NCBI GenBank assembly: GCA_002315715.1
Contig: DCHY01000011.1
Coordinates: 1 to 11,331, forward strand
DNA: 11,331 bases
Direction: 5' to 3'
Origin: Clostridiales bacterium UBA1740
GTDB taxonomy: Bacteria; Bacillota; Clostridia; Oscillospirales; CAG-272
Part shown: piece after piece, positions 5,652 to 11,331 of the stretch
How the letters are laid out: each line of letters opens with the position of its first letter
Position numbering within the stretch: the first letter of the stretch is position 1
Translations under genes and position numbers: made by a program
The notes under the pieces: generated by a model
What the model saw: only the letters and a program-made list of their open reading frames with translations
The model's database searches: none
What the model was told of the DNA's origin: nothing

Positions 5652-6230
5652 ATGAAACTCATTTTGGCAACAAACAATTTACACAAAATTCACGAAATAC
5701 AAGCGATCCTTTGCGACCGTTTTGAGGAAATTCTCTCCCTCAAAGAAGCCGGAATTTTCCATGAAACGGTGGAGGACGGCGAAACTTTCCTCGAAAATGC
5801 GAGAAAAAAAGCCGATGAAATCGCCGCCATCGCCGGCTGTCCGGCGCTTGCCGATGACAGCGGACTTTCGGTGGACGCCCTTTGCGGTGCCCCCGGCATT
5901 TACAGCGCGAGATTCGCGGGCGAGCACGGAAACGACGCGGCAAACAACGCCCTGTTGCTTCGAAAACTCGAAAAAGAAGAAAATCGCAAAGCACACTACA
6001 CCTGCGCCGTCGTCATCGCTTATCCCGACGGTACCCACGTCGAAGCCGAGGGGTATTGGCACGGCGAAATCCTACGCGCACCGCGCGGCGTTTCGGGCTT
6101 CGGCTACGATCCGCTTTTCAAGCCCGACGGGGAAATCCGCTCGGTCGCCGAGATGACGGCAGAGGAGAAAAACAAGGTCAGTCACAGAGCCGTCGCCCTC
6201 GCCGAACTGTATCGAAAAATAGCAAAATAA
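5652..6230 (+). CDS. rdgB: RdgB/HAM1 family XTP/dITP pyrophosphatase
   Basis: Cytoplasmic house-cleaning enzyme that hydrolyses non-canonical purine triphosphates (dITP, XTP, ITP) to monophosphate and pyrophosphate, keeping deaminated bases out of DNA and RNA. At 192 residues it has the full family length. Motifs are the start MKLILATNNLHK (TNN..K nucleotide site), GETFLENARKKA (43-54), ALADDSGLSVDAL (65-77) with the catalytic Asp69, RFAG (87-90), SGFGYDPLF (148-156) and the terminal SHRA (177-180) that contacts the base. AAGGAC lies about 12 bases before the ATG, a rather wide gap, and no other start fits. It reads divergently from the PnuC-like gene. No clear terminator follows, so some transcripts may continue into rpsO. 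Confidence 0.96.
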   Translation: MKLILATNNLHKIHEIQAILCDRFEEILSLKEAGIFHETVEDGETFLENARKKADEIAAIAGCPALADDSGLSVDALCGAPGIYSARFAGEHGNDAANNALLLRKLEKEENRKAHYTCAVVIAYPDGTHVEAEGYWHGEILRAPRGVSGFGYDPLFKPDGEIRSVAEMTAEEKNKVSHRAVALAELYRKIAK

Positions 6231-6258
6231 ACCGAAAAAAACAAATTCAAAAAAACTC

Positions 6259-6287
6259 TTTACTTTTAAGTAATTATATGCTATAAT
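6259..6287 (+). promoter_or_regulatory. Promoter of rpsO
   Basis: TTTACT (6259-6264), 17 bases, perfect TATAAT (6282-6287). This predicts a transcript start near 6294 and a leader of about 120 bases before rpsO. Confidence 0.85.
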
Positions 6288-6293
6288 CATCCT

Positions 6294-6410
6294 GACCAAA
6301 TTTGCGGTACTGCCGGACACCTTGCTCCGCTGTGGGATTTCCCCTATGCGTAGTTTGCGTTATCACCGACGGTTGTACGGGAATTTCGGTTAGAAATAAC
6401 AGAAAGGTGA
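6294..6410 (+). promoter_or_regulatory. Structured rpsO leader, candidate S15 autoregulatory site
   Basis: The leader is long for a small ribosomal gene and can fold. GTTAT (6359-6363) pairs with ATAAC (6396-6400), and ACCGA (6365-6369) with TCGGT (6386-6390), just before the ribosome site AAAGGTG (6403-6409). Further upstream GCGG (6304-6307) can pair with CCGC (6327-6330), and GGG with CCC around 6334-6343; CGC (6328-6330) with GCG (6348-6350) competes with the first. In several bacteria S15 represses its own mRNA through leader structures of varied shape. I infer the same here; the fold is only drawn by eye. Confidence 0.5.
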
Positions 6411-6416
6411 AAAACG

Positions 6417-6683
6417 ATGATTTCCAAGGAAACCAAGACCGCCCTCATTGAAGAGTACAAAATCAACGAGAGAGATACCGGTTCTCCCGAAGTGCAGGTT
6501 GCTATTCTTACCGACCGTATCAACAGCCTTACCGAGCACATGAAGAAGAATCCGAAGGATTTCCACTCTCAGAGAGGTCTCTCTAAGATGGTCGGCCACA
6601 GAAAACAGCTTCTCAACTACCTTGCTAAAAAGGATATCGAAAGATACAGAGCAGTTGTTAAGAAACTCGGTCTCAGAAAGTAA
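6417..6683 (+). CDS. rpsO: 30S ribosomal protein S15
   Basis: The 88-residue protein has the standard S15 length and sequence: [40 protein letters not shown] and a C-terminal [13 protein letters not shown], ending KKLGLRK. S15 binds the central domain of 16S rRNA as a primary assembly protein and takes part in bridge B4 to the large subunit. Start choice is supported by AAAGGTG 7 bases upstream of the ATG. It lies ahead of pnp, the classical rpsO-pnp order found across bacteria, with a terminator-like hairpin between the two genes. Codon use is even and typical of a highly expressed gene. Confidence 0.98.
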   Translation: MISKETKTALIEEYKINERDTGSPEVQVAILTDRINSLTEHMKKNPKDFHSQRGLSKMVGHRKQLLNYLAKKDIERYRAVVKKLGLRK

Positions 6684-6701
6684 TTTCCGACCGAACCACA
6701 T

Positions 6702-6732
6702 AGCGGGGGCGGTTTGCCGTTCCCGCTTTTCT
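6702..6732 (+). terminator. Terminator or attenuator between rpsO and pnp
   Basis: AGCGGGGGCGG (6702-6712) pairs with the segment ending CCCGCT (to 6727), giving 11 pairs with two G-U wobbles and a short U-rich loop, followed by TTTTCT. No convincing pnp promoter lies downstream, so partial read-through probably feeds pnp. Confidence 0.8.
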
Positions 6733-6741
6733 ATGAAAATT

Positions 6742-6831
6742 GCGGACATCTGCGAAAGTAGCCATTCAATAAGGGCTCGGCGGGTACGAACCTTTATTTA
6801 AGAGCTATGTTCGCAAAAACGAAGTGTCCGC
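6742..6831 (+). promoter_or_regulatory. Branched pnp leader structure
   Basis: GCGGACA (6742-6748) is the exact reverse complement of TGTCCGC (6825-6831). The pair encloses two further small stems, AGCC/GGCT (6760-6763 with 6774-6777) and CGAAC/GTTCG (6787-6791 with 6809-6813). The ribosome site of pnp follows 8 bases later. In E. coli a leader stem cut by RNase III lets PNPase repress its own mRNA; by analogy this could be a control element. The fold is drawn by eye. Confidence 0.5.
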
Positions 6832-6850
6832 CAAAAGAAAGGACGAAAAA

Positions 6851-8956
6851 ATGGTAGAAAGATTCAAAACATTCGACGATTACAAAGTGTACAACTACGA
6901 CTTTGCCGGCAGACCCCTCGTGATCGAAACCGGTAAAATTGCCGGCCTTGCCAACGGCGCCGCTCTCATCAAATACGGCGAAACCACCGTTTTGGCAACC
7001 GCAACAGCATCTGCCGCTCCCCGTGAAGGCATCGACTTCCTTCCCCTGTCGGTAGACTATGATGAAAAAATGTACGCCGTAGGCAAGATTCCCGGCGGCT
7101 TCCTTAAGAGAGAGGGCAAACCCTCCGAAAAGGCGATTTTGACGAGCCGTGTCATCGACCGTCCCGTACGTCCCCTTTTCCCGAAAGACCTCAGAAACGA
7201 CGTTTCTCTTCTCTTGACCGTTATGTCGGTTGACCCCGATTGCTCCCCCGAAATCACCGCGATGATCGGTGCATCCGTTGCGCTTTCCATCTCCGATATT
7301 CCGTGGAACGGTCCTATCGGCGGCGTATTTATGGGTCTCGTTGACGGCAAACCCGTCATCAACCCCACGGCTGAACAGAGAAAACAGAGCACCCTTGAAC
7401 TTACCGTTGCCGCTTCCGAAAAGAAAGTCGTCATGATCGAAGCCGGCGCAAAAGAAGTATCCGATGAAGATATGTACAACGCCATCATGATTGCCCATGA
7501 GGAAATCAAAAAGCTCGTTGCCTTCATCAACGGCATCGTTGCCGAAATCGGCAAACCCAAGTTTGCTTATCCCTCGGGCGATCTTGACCACGATATGTTC
7601 GACGAAATCTTCGACTACGTTGAAAAAGACGTCATGGAAGCCCTTGACACCGACGACAAGAACGTCAGAGACGCCAAGATGCAGCCCATCATGGACGACA
7701 TCGTTGCCAAATACGAAGAGAAATATCCCGATATCAAAGTCGTTCTTCCCGAACTCATCTACAAGATTCAGAAGAAGATCGTCCGCCGTTGGCTTCTCGT
7801 TGACAAAAAACGTGTTGACGGCCGCCGTATGGACGAGATTCGTCCCCTTGCCGCTGAAGTCGGCGTGATTCCGAGAGTACACGGTTCCGGCCTCTTCACC
7901 CGCGGTCAGACGCAGGTTTTGACGATCGCCACCCTCGGCACTTTGTCCGATGCACAGAAACTCGAAGGTCTCGACGAAGAAGATTCCAAGAGATATATGC
8001 ACCACTACAATATGCCCGGTTACTCCACCGGTGAAGCTAAGGCTCTTCGCAGCCCCGGCCGCCGCGAAATCGGTCACGGCGCTCTTGCCGAGAGATCGCT
8101 TATCCCCGTTCTTCCGAGCGAAGAAGAATTCCCCTATGCCATCCGTTTGGTTTCCGAAGTCGTAAGCTCCAACGGTTCCACTTCTCAGGGTTCCGTTTGC
8201 GGTTCCACTTTGGCACTGATGGATGCCGGTGTTCCGATTAAAGCACCCGTAGCCGGTATCTCCTGCGGCTTGATTACCGCCGAAGACGGTAGTTTCGATA
8301 CCATGATCGATATCCAGGGTCTTGAAGACTTCTACGGCGATATGGACTTCAAAGTTGCCGGCACGCACAAAGGTATCACCTCTATTCAGATGGACCTTAA
8401 GATTGACGGTTTGACCCCCGAAATCATCAAGCAGGCACTCGAAAGCACCCATAAGGGCAGAGACGAAATCATCGACAAGATTCTTCTTGCCGCTATCCCC
8501 GCTCCCAGAGCCGAAGTTTCTCCCTACGCGCCCAAGATGACCGTTATGCACATCGATCCCGAAAAGATCCGTATCGTCATCGGTAAGGGCGGCGAAACCA
8601 TCCAGAAGATTACCGCCGAGACCGGCGTAAAGATTGACATTGAAGACGACGGCACCGTTTGCATCGCCGCTGTCAACGGTGAAGCCGCTGCGAAAGCAAA
8701 AGCCATCATCGACGCCATCGTATTTGAGCCGGAAGTCGGCGCCACCTACGAAGGCACCGTCACCCGCATCATCCCGATCGGCGCATTCGTTGAATACGCC
8801 CCCGGCAAAGAGGGTCTCGTCCACATCTCCAAACTCCAGAACAAGAGAACCGAAAAGGTCGAGGACGTTTGCAACGTCGGCGACACCGTCAGAGTCAAGT
8901 TCCTCGGCACCGATGAAAAGGGACGTCAGAACCTTTCCATGAAAGACGCCGACTAA
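6851..8956 (+). CDS. pnp: Polynucleotide phosphorylase
   Basis: Trimeric 3'-5' exoribonuclease that degrades RNA phosphorolytically to nucleoside diphosphates and can add tails in reverse. The 701-residue protein has the full architecture: first RNase PH domain (about 12-145), all-helical linker (about 150-300), second RNase PH domain (about 320-545), KH domain (about 560-620, with the VIGKGGETIQ loop) and S1 domain (about 628-698, GATYEGTVTRIIPIGAFVEY). Catalytic-region motifs are FTRGQTQ (349-355), GHGALAER (408-415) and DFYGDMDFK (493-501), whose Asp493 and Asp499 match the E. coli active-site pair. I chose the ATG at 6851, which has AAAGGAC 6 bases upstream, and not an in-frame GTG at 6824 that falls inside the leader stem. 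The C-terminus has no long extra tail. Confidence 0.98.
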   Translation: MVERFKTFDDYKVYNYDFAGRPLVIETGKIAGLANGAALIKYGETTVLATATASAAPREGIDFLPLSVDYDEKMYAVGKIPGGFLKREGKPSEKAILTSRVIDRPVRPLFPKDLRNDVSLLLTVMSVDPDCSPEITAMIGASVALSISDIPWNGPIGGVFMGLVDGKPVINPTAEQRKQSTLELTVAASEKKVVMIEAGAKEVSDEDMYNAIMIAHEEIKKLVAFINGIVAEIGKPKFAYPSGDLDHDMFDEIFDYVEKDVMEALDTDDKNVRDAKMQPIMDDIVAKYEEKYPDIKVVLPELIYKIQKKIVRRWLLVDKKRVDGRRMDEIRPLAAEVGVIPRVHGSGLFTRGQTQVLTIATLGTLSDAQKLEGLDEEDSKRYMHHYNMPGYSTGEAKALRSPGRREIGHGALAERSLIPVLPSEEEFPYAIRLVSEVVSSNGSTSQGSVCGSTLALMDAGVPIKAPVAGISCGLITAEDGSFDTMIDIQGLEDFYGDMDFKVAGTHKGITSIQMDLKIDGLTPEIIKQALESTHKGRDEIIDKILLAAIPAPRAEVSPYAPKMTVMHIDPEKIRIVIGKGGETIQKITAETGVKIDIEDDGTVCIAAVNGEAAAKAKAIIDAIVFEPEVGATYEGTVTRIIPIGAFVEYAPGKEGLVHISKLQNKRTEKVEDVCNVGDTVRVKFLGTDEKGRQNLSMKDAD

Positions 8957-8981
8957 CAAGAACCCGAAAAAAACGTTTATA

Positions 8982-9017
8982 CCGCAAAGGCAGGAGAAAT
9001 CCTGCCTTTTTTTGCGG
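8982..9017 (+). terminator. Terminator of pnp
   Basis: AAAGGCAGGA (8986-8995) pairs perfectly with TCCTGCCTTT (9000-9009) around a GAAA tetraloop, followed by a seven-base T run. Outer bases CCGC/GCGG can lengthen the stem. This is a strong intrinsic terminator. Confidence 0.95.
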
Positions 9018-9063
9018 ATAGTACCGAGAAAGTTGTGCATACTACTTCCAAAAGGAGGTTCTT

Positions 9064-9372
9064 ATGGACAATTTCTATCCTTATTTAGGAAAAAAAGATT
9101 CTCGATTGCCGATAAACTATCACGGCGATTTGCCGTATGCCGACGATCCTATTTTGGATCCTTTCGCGCCGCGTGCTTATCAAGATAAGCGCGAGGCCTT
9201 TCCCGGGGATGATCTCCCATTTGTCGGTGAGCCTGCGCTCAACCCCGAGGACGATCCCCTCGATCCGCCGGTTCCCAACCGCGCATGGACGGAGATGAAA
9301 AACGGCGTGGATATGGATGATATAAGCGACGTGGATAAACAGGATATGTTCGACGGATACGACTCGTTTTAA
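9064..9372 (+). CDS. Small acidic Asp/Pro-rich protein of unknown function (102 aa)
   Basis: I do not recognise this protein. It begins MDNFYPYLGKKDSRLPINYH and then carries irregular Asp-Pro rich patches (ADDPILDPFAP near 26-36, GDDLPF, EDDPLDPPVPN near 62-72), ending in an acidic tail DMDDISDVDKQDMFDGYDSF. No signal peptide, membrane segment or cysteine is present; it looks mostly disordered and cytoplasmic. The ribosome site AAAAGGAGG, about 5 bases before the ATG, is nearly perfect, which argues that it is a real, well-translated gene. It follows the pnp terminator with no clear promoter in the 50-base gap, and ends just before a bidirectional terminator. Confidence 0.75.
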   Translation: MDNFYPYLGKKDSRLPINYHGDLPYADDPILDPFAPRAYQDKREAFPGDDLPFVGEPALNPEDDPLDPPVPNRAWTEMKNGVDMDDISDVDKQDMFDGYDSF

Positions 9373-9391
9373 CGTTTTTTCTCGGTATATG

Positions 9392-9424
9392 AAAAAGGAT
9401 GTTGACAAAATCAACATCCTTTTT
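9392..9424. terminator. Bidirectional terminator between convergent genes
   Basis: AAAAAGGATGTTGA (9392-9405) and its exact reverse complement (9411-9424) form a 14-bp perfect stem around CAAAA. A-runs and T-runs flank it, so it can stop the small acidic gene from the left and the secreted-protein operon from the right. Confidence 0.93.
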
Positions 9425-9426
9425 GA

Positions 9427-10260
9427 TTATCTTTTTACGTCTTCGAGGGAGATTTTAAACTGCACGCCGTCAGATTTAATATCTTCCGAATTGACGAAGC
9501 AGCGCCGCTGTTCTCCGTCACTGTCGTAGTAACAAAGACCGCCGTCAAAATAACAACGCATACAAACTTTGAGATACCCGTCTGTGTTTTGCGGAATTTT
9601 GTGTTGCGGAAGATCCGTAATGCGCAGACTCGTCTTTTCGACCGTTCCGGTATTTGTGAGAGCATCCAAACCGGCAAGATTCAGCGTCCCTTTAAAGTTC
9701 GCTTCCGTGTAACTGCCGAGATAAACGTCCACCGATGCCGCGTAGCGGCAATCCGACGTGGAATACAGGGTGTCGGTTATCGGAAGGAGCGCGACGGAGA
9801 GATCGACGTTTTCGATCGTGGCGTCTGTGGCTGCGACGTAAATGACGTAATCGACAAAGTACGTCTTTCCGCCTTCCTCGTTTTCGGCGAGTTGGTCGGC
9901 GTTCTTCTCAGGGGACCCCGTGGTTCTGTCGACGCCGACGTCGGAAGAAAGACAGTATAAACCGCCGAGGCTGACTCTTGTTCCTTCCTCCGTTGCATAG
10001 TGTGAAGCCGGAGTAAAGAGACCGCCGGGGAATGGCTCTTTGATTTCCGTGTATTCGGCGGTCAATCCCTCGATGCCGCTCTCATCTTTGGTAATGATGA
10101 GGTTGGGGGTAACTTTGACAGACATACCGAAAGTTTCTTCTTCAACGGCCTTGTTCATCGCAAACCAGGCATACGTTGCCATCGACGACAACACCGTGAT
10201 GACGACTAAAAATATGACAGTAGGCATGGTAATAAAGCGTCTTTTTACGCTGTATTTCAT
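9427..10260 (-). CDS. Camelysin/TasA-like secreted protein
   Basis: A 277-residue exported protein. The N-terminus is basic (MKYSVKRRF), followed by a hydrophobic stretch (about 12-31) running into SSMATYAWFAMNKAVE. This 'ATYAWF' junction is typical of TasA/camelysin-like surface proteins of Firmicutes, which are usually processed by a SipW-type signal peptidase. The remainder is rich in beta strands with few helices and four Cys in the C-terminal third (CMRCYFDGGLCYY and nearby), consistent with an immunoglobulin-like or fibre-forming fold. The ATG at 10260 is chosen because AAGGGGG lies upstream; an in-frame start eight codons earlier lacks a site. It follows the large surface-protein gene by 28 bases in the same operon, so the two products probably act together outside the cell. 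No SipW gene is in the window. Confidence 0.65.
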   Translation of the reverse strand: MKYSVKRRFITMPTVIFLVVITVLSSMATYAWFAMNKAVEEETFGMSVKVTPNLIITKDESGIEGLTAEYTEIKEPFPGGLFTPASHYATEEGTRVSLGGLYCLSSDVGVDRTTGSPEKNADQLAENEEGGKTYFVDYVIYVAATDATIENVDLSVALLPITDTLYSTSDCRYAASVDVYLGSYTEANFKGTLNLAGLDALTNTGTVEKTSLRITDLPQHKIPQNTDGYLKVCMRCYFDGGLCYYDSDGEQRRCFVNSEDIKSDGVQFKISLEDVKR

Positions 10261-10288
10261 ATCGTTACCCCCTTTCCGGATCATGTAA

Positions 10289-11331
10289 TTAAGGAACGGT
10301 TGTGGTACGGGTTACCGTACCGATTGATTTTTTGATAATCGTATCACAAACGTTTTCGTTGGCATAAGGTTCCATGGCGACGTAGATAGCGTCCTCATCG
10401 TCGGTACCGCCCGAGTCAACGTAATTCTTGGCTTGTAGGAAGATGGTCGCCGAACCGTTCTCGGGATCTGCCACCCGTCGAATGTAGACTAAGAAGTTGT
10501 TGATATCGGGGAAGGAACCCTTCACCGTTGATAAGTTGTTTAGGAATAATAGATCAAGAGATGCGTAATAGTAGTTCTTGTATTCAACGGGAGAAATCTG
10601 CGTATCGCGGACCGTCAAAATCTTTTCGCCTTTGCTACCCGTGATCGTTGTGCCGTCGTCGCTGACTGTATAGCCGTTGTCGTATACGAAATCAATGGTA
10701 CCGAGTTTTTGGCTGTAGATAACGCCGTCGTTACCGCTGGAAGAAGTGGAATCGGCGGAGAAGTATACGATGCGGCACGCTTTGGTACTGCCGAGCAGAT
10801 AAACGCCGACGTCGTTCGCGTCGAAGGCATAAGCCACAAGCACTTGATCGCCGTTGAGATAAGCACGGTAAGTTTCGCCGTTCCAAACGACGTTGATGTA
10901 CTTGTTCACGTTTTCGTTGATAGTGTCAAGATTGCCTGACGTTGCCGTGTCAAACGGTGTCGAACGGGGAAGTTCAAACGCAGAATAACAGTTTTCAATA
11001 CCGATGGAATACGTCGTGGTACTGTTCGCTTCATCTATTTTCCACATTCCGAAGTAGTAATCTTCCGTATAACTCATCGTATCGCCGCTTTGCCCGTAGT
11101 ACAATTCTGAGATAGGAACGGCAACGATGACGCGGATCTTGTTGTTGCCTTCCTTATTCACGCGGAACGCGACGCAGCCCGTCGGGATGTAGGCCTCCTC
11201 ACCGGTCGAACCGATGGGCGCCTTGACGTAGTTGTTTTTACCGAGTGTCGTACCCGTGTTACCGCCCCAAAGGTTCAGCATGGAAACCGTGGAAATACCG
11301 TCACCGAGCGAGAACACCTTAGATAGATCCT
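10289..11331 (-). CDS. Large surface/secreted protein, C-terminal part
   Basis: The frame is open to the right edge, so at least 346 residues are seen and the N-terminus and promoter lie outside. I do not recognise the family. The visible sequence is Asn/Thr/Ser/Gly/Tyr-rich and beta-strand-like, with no membrane segment. A stretch NVVWNGETYRAYLNGDQV (about 150 residues in) followed by VLVAYAFDANDVGVYLLG recalls concanavalin/LamG-like sandwich domains, but only weakly. The C-terminus ends TVTRTTTVP with no sortase motif or anchor. Composition and linkage to the camelysin-like gene downstream suggest an extracellular or cell-wall protein. Confidence 0.7.
   Translation of the reverse strand, partial: DLSKVFSLGDGISTVSMLNLWGGNTGTTLGKNNYVKAPIGSTGEEAYIPTGCVAFRVNKEGNNKIRVIVAVPISELYYGQSGDTMSYTEDYYFGMWKIDEANSTTTYSIGIENCYSAFELPRSTPFDTATSGNLDTINENVNKYINVVWNGETYRAYLNGDQVLVAYAFDANDVGVYLLGSTKACRIVYFSADSTSSSGNDGVIYSQKLGTIDFVYDNGYTVSDDGTTITGSKGEKILTVRDTQISPVEYKNYYYASLDLLFLNNLSTVKGSFPDINNFLVYIRRVADPENGSATIFLQAKNYVDSGGTDDEDAIYVAMEPYANENVCDTIIKKSIGTVTRTTTVP

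Noticed and set aside
6794..9040. Open frame of 748 codons on the minus strand opposite pnp
   Set aside because: It lies entirely antisense to an unmistakable PNPase, its protein is Gly/Asp/Phe-rich without family features, and its start lacks a ribosome site. It follows from the codon use of pnp.
9018..9063. Promoter for the small acidic gene
   Set aside because: CATACT at 9038-9043 could be a -10, but the best -35 candidate is poor and 20 bases away, so I did not annotate it.

Overview
The window looks like a chromosomal segment of a Firmicutes bacterium of class Clostridia, probably an uncultured gut or environmental lineage. The reasons are purine-rich Shine-Dalgarno sites before most genes, several TTGACA-17 bp-TATAAT type promoters, stem plus T-tract terminators, moderate GC, and the family content (GltS-type symporter, PnuC-type carrier, rpsO-pnp block, camelysin/TasA-like 'ATYAWF' secreted protein). 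I cannot name the species.

Left end (1-870): a decayed accessory strip. It holds the start of a VOC/glyoxalase-family gene, the C-terminal part of a short-chain dehydrogenase with an in-frame stop, and the C-terminal half of a four-helix-bundle (S23/23S rRNA intervening-sequence type) protein. Next comes a symmetric array of small hairpins spaced by ATGATG on one side and CATCAT on the other, then an 18-bp perfect palindrome touching the 3' end of a tRNA-Gln(CUG). This strip holds the least explained structure in the window.

Middle left (870-5555, all on the minus strand): tRNA-Gln with its own promoter, an acidic protein of unknown function with clear promoter and terminator, then a three-gene operon read from a promoter near 5540. 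In transcription order the operon is a PnuC-like carrier with an extra N-terminal extracytoplasmic domain, a PlsC-like acyltransferase with a zinc ribbon, and a GltS-like sodium/glutamate symporter. The last two overlap by 23 bases.

Middle right (5576-9372, plus strand): a divergent promoter drives rdgB (nucleotide pool sanitation). rpsO follows with its own promoter and a long structured leader. A terminator/attenuator hairpin and a branched leader lie before pnp (polynucleotide phosphorylase), which ends at a strong terminator. A small acidic, Asp/Pro-rich protein of unknown function follows.

Right end (9427-11331, minus strand): a large secreted-type protein cut by the window edge, followed in the same operon by a camelysin/TasA-like protein with an N-terminal signal/anchor. 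A 14-bp palindromic terminator separates this operon from the convergent plus-strand gene.

There is no CRISPR array, transposase, integrase or rRNA gene. The core genes are ordinary. The hairpin array with its four-helix-bundle remnant is the best candidate for something undescribed.
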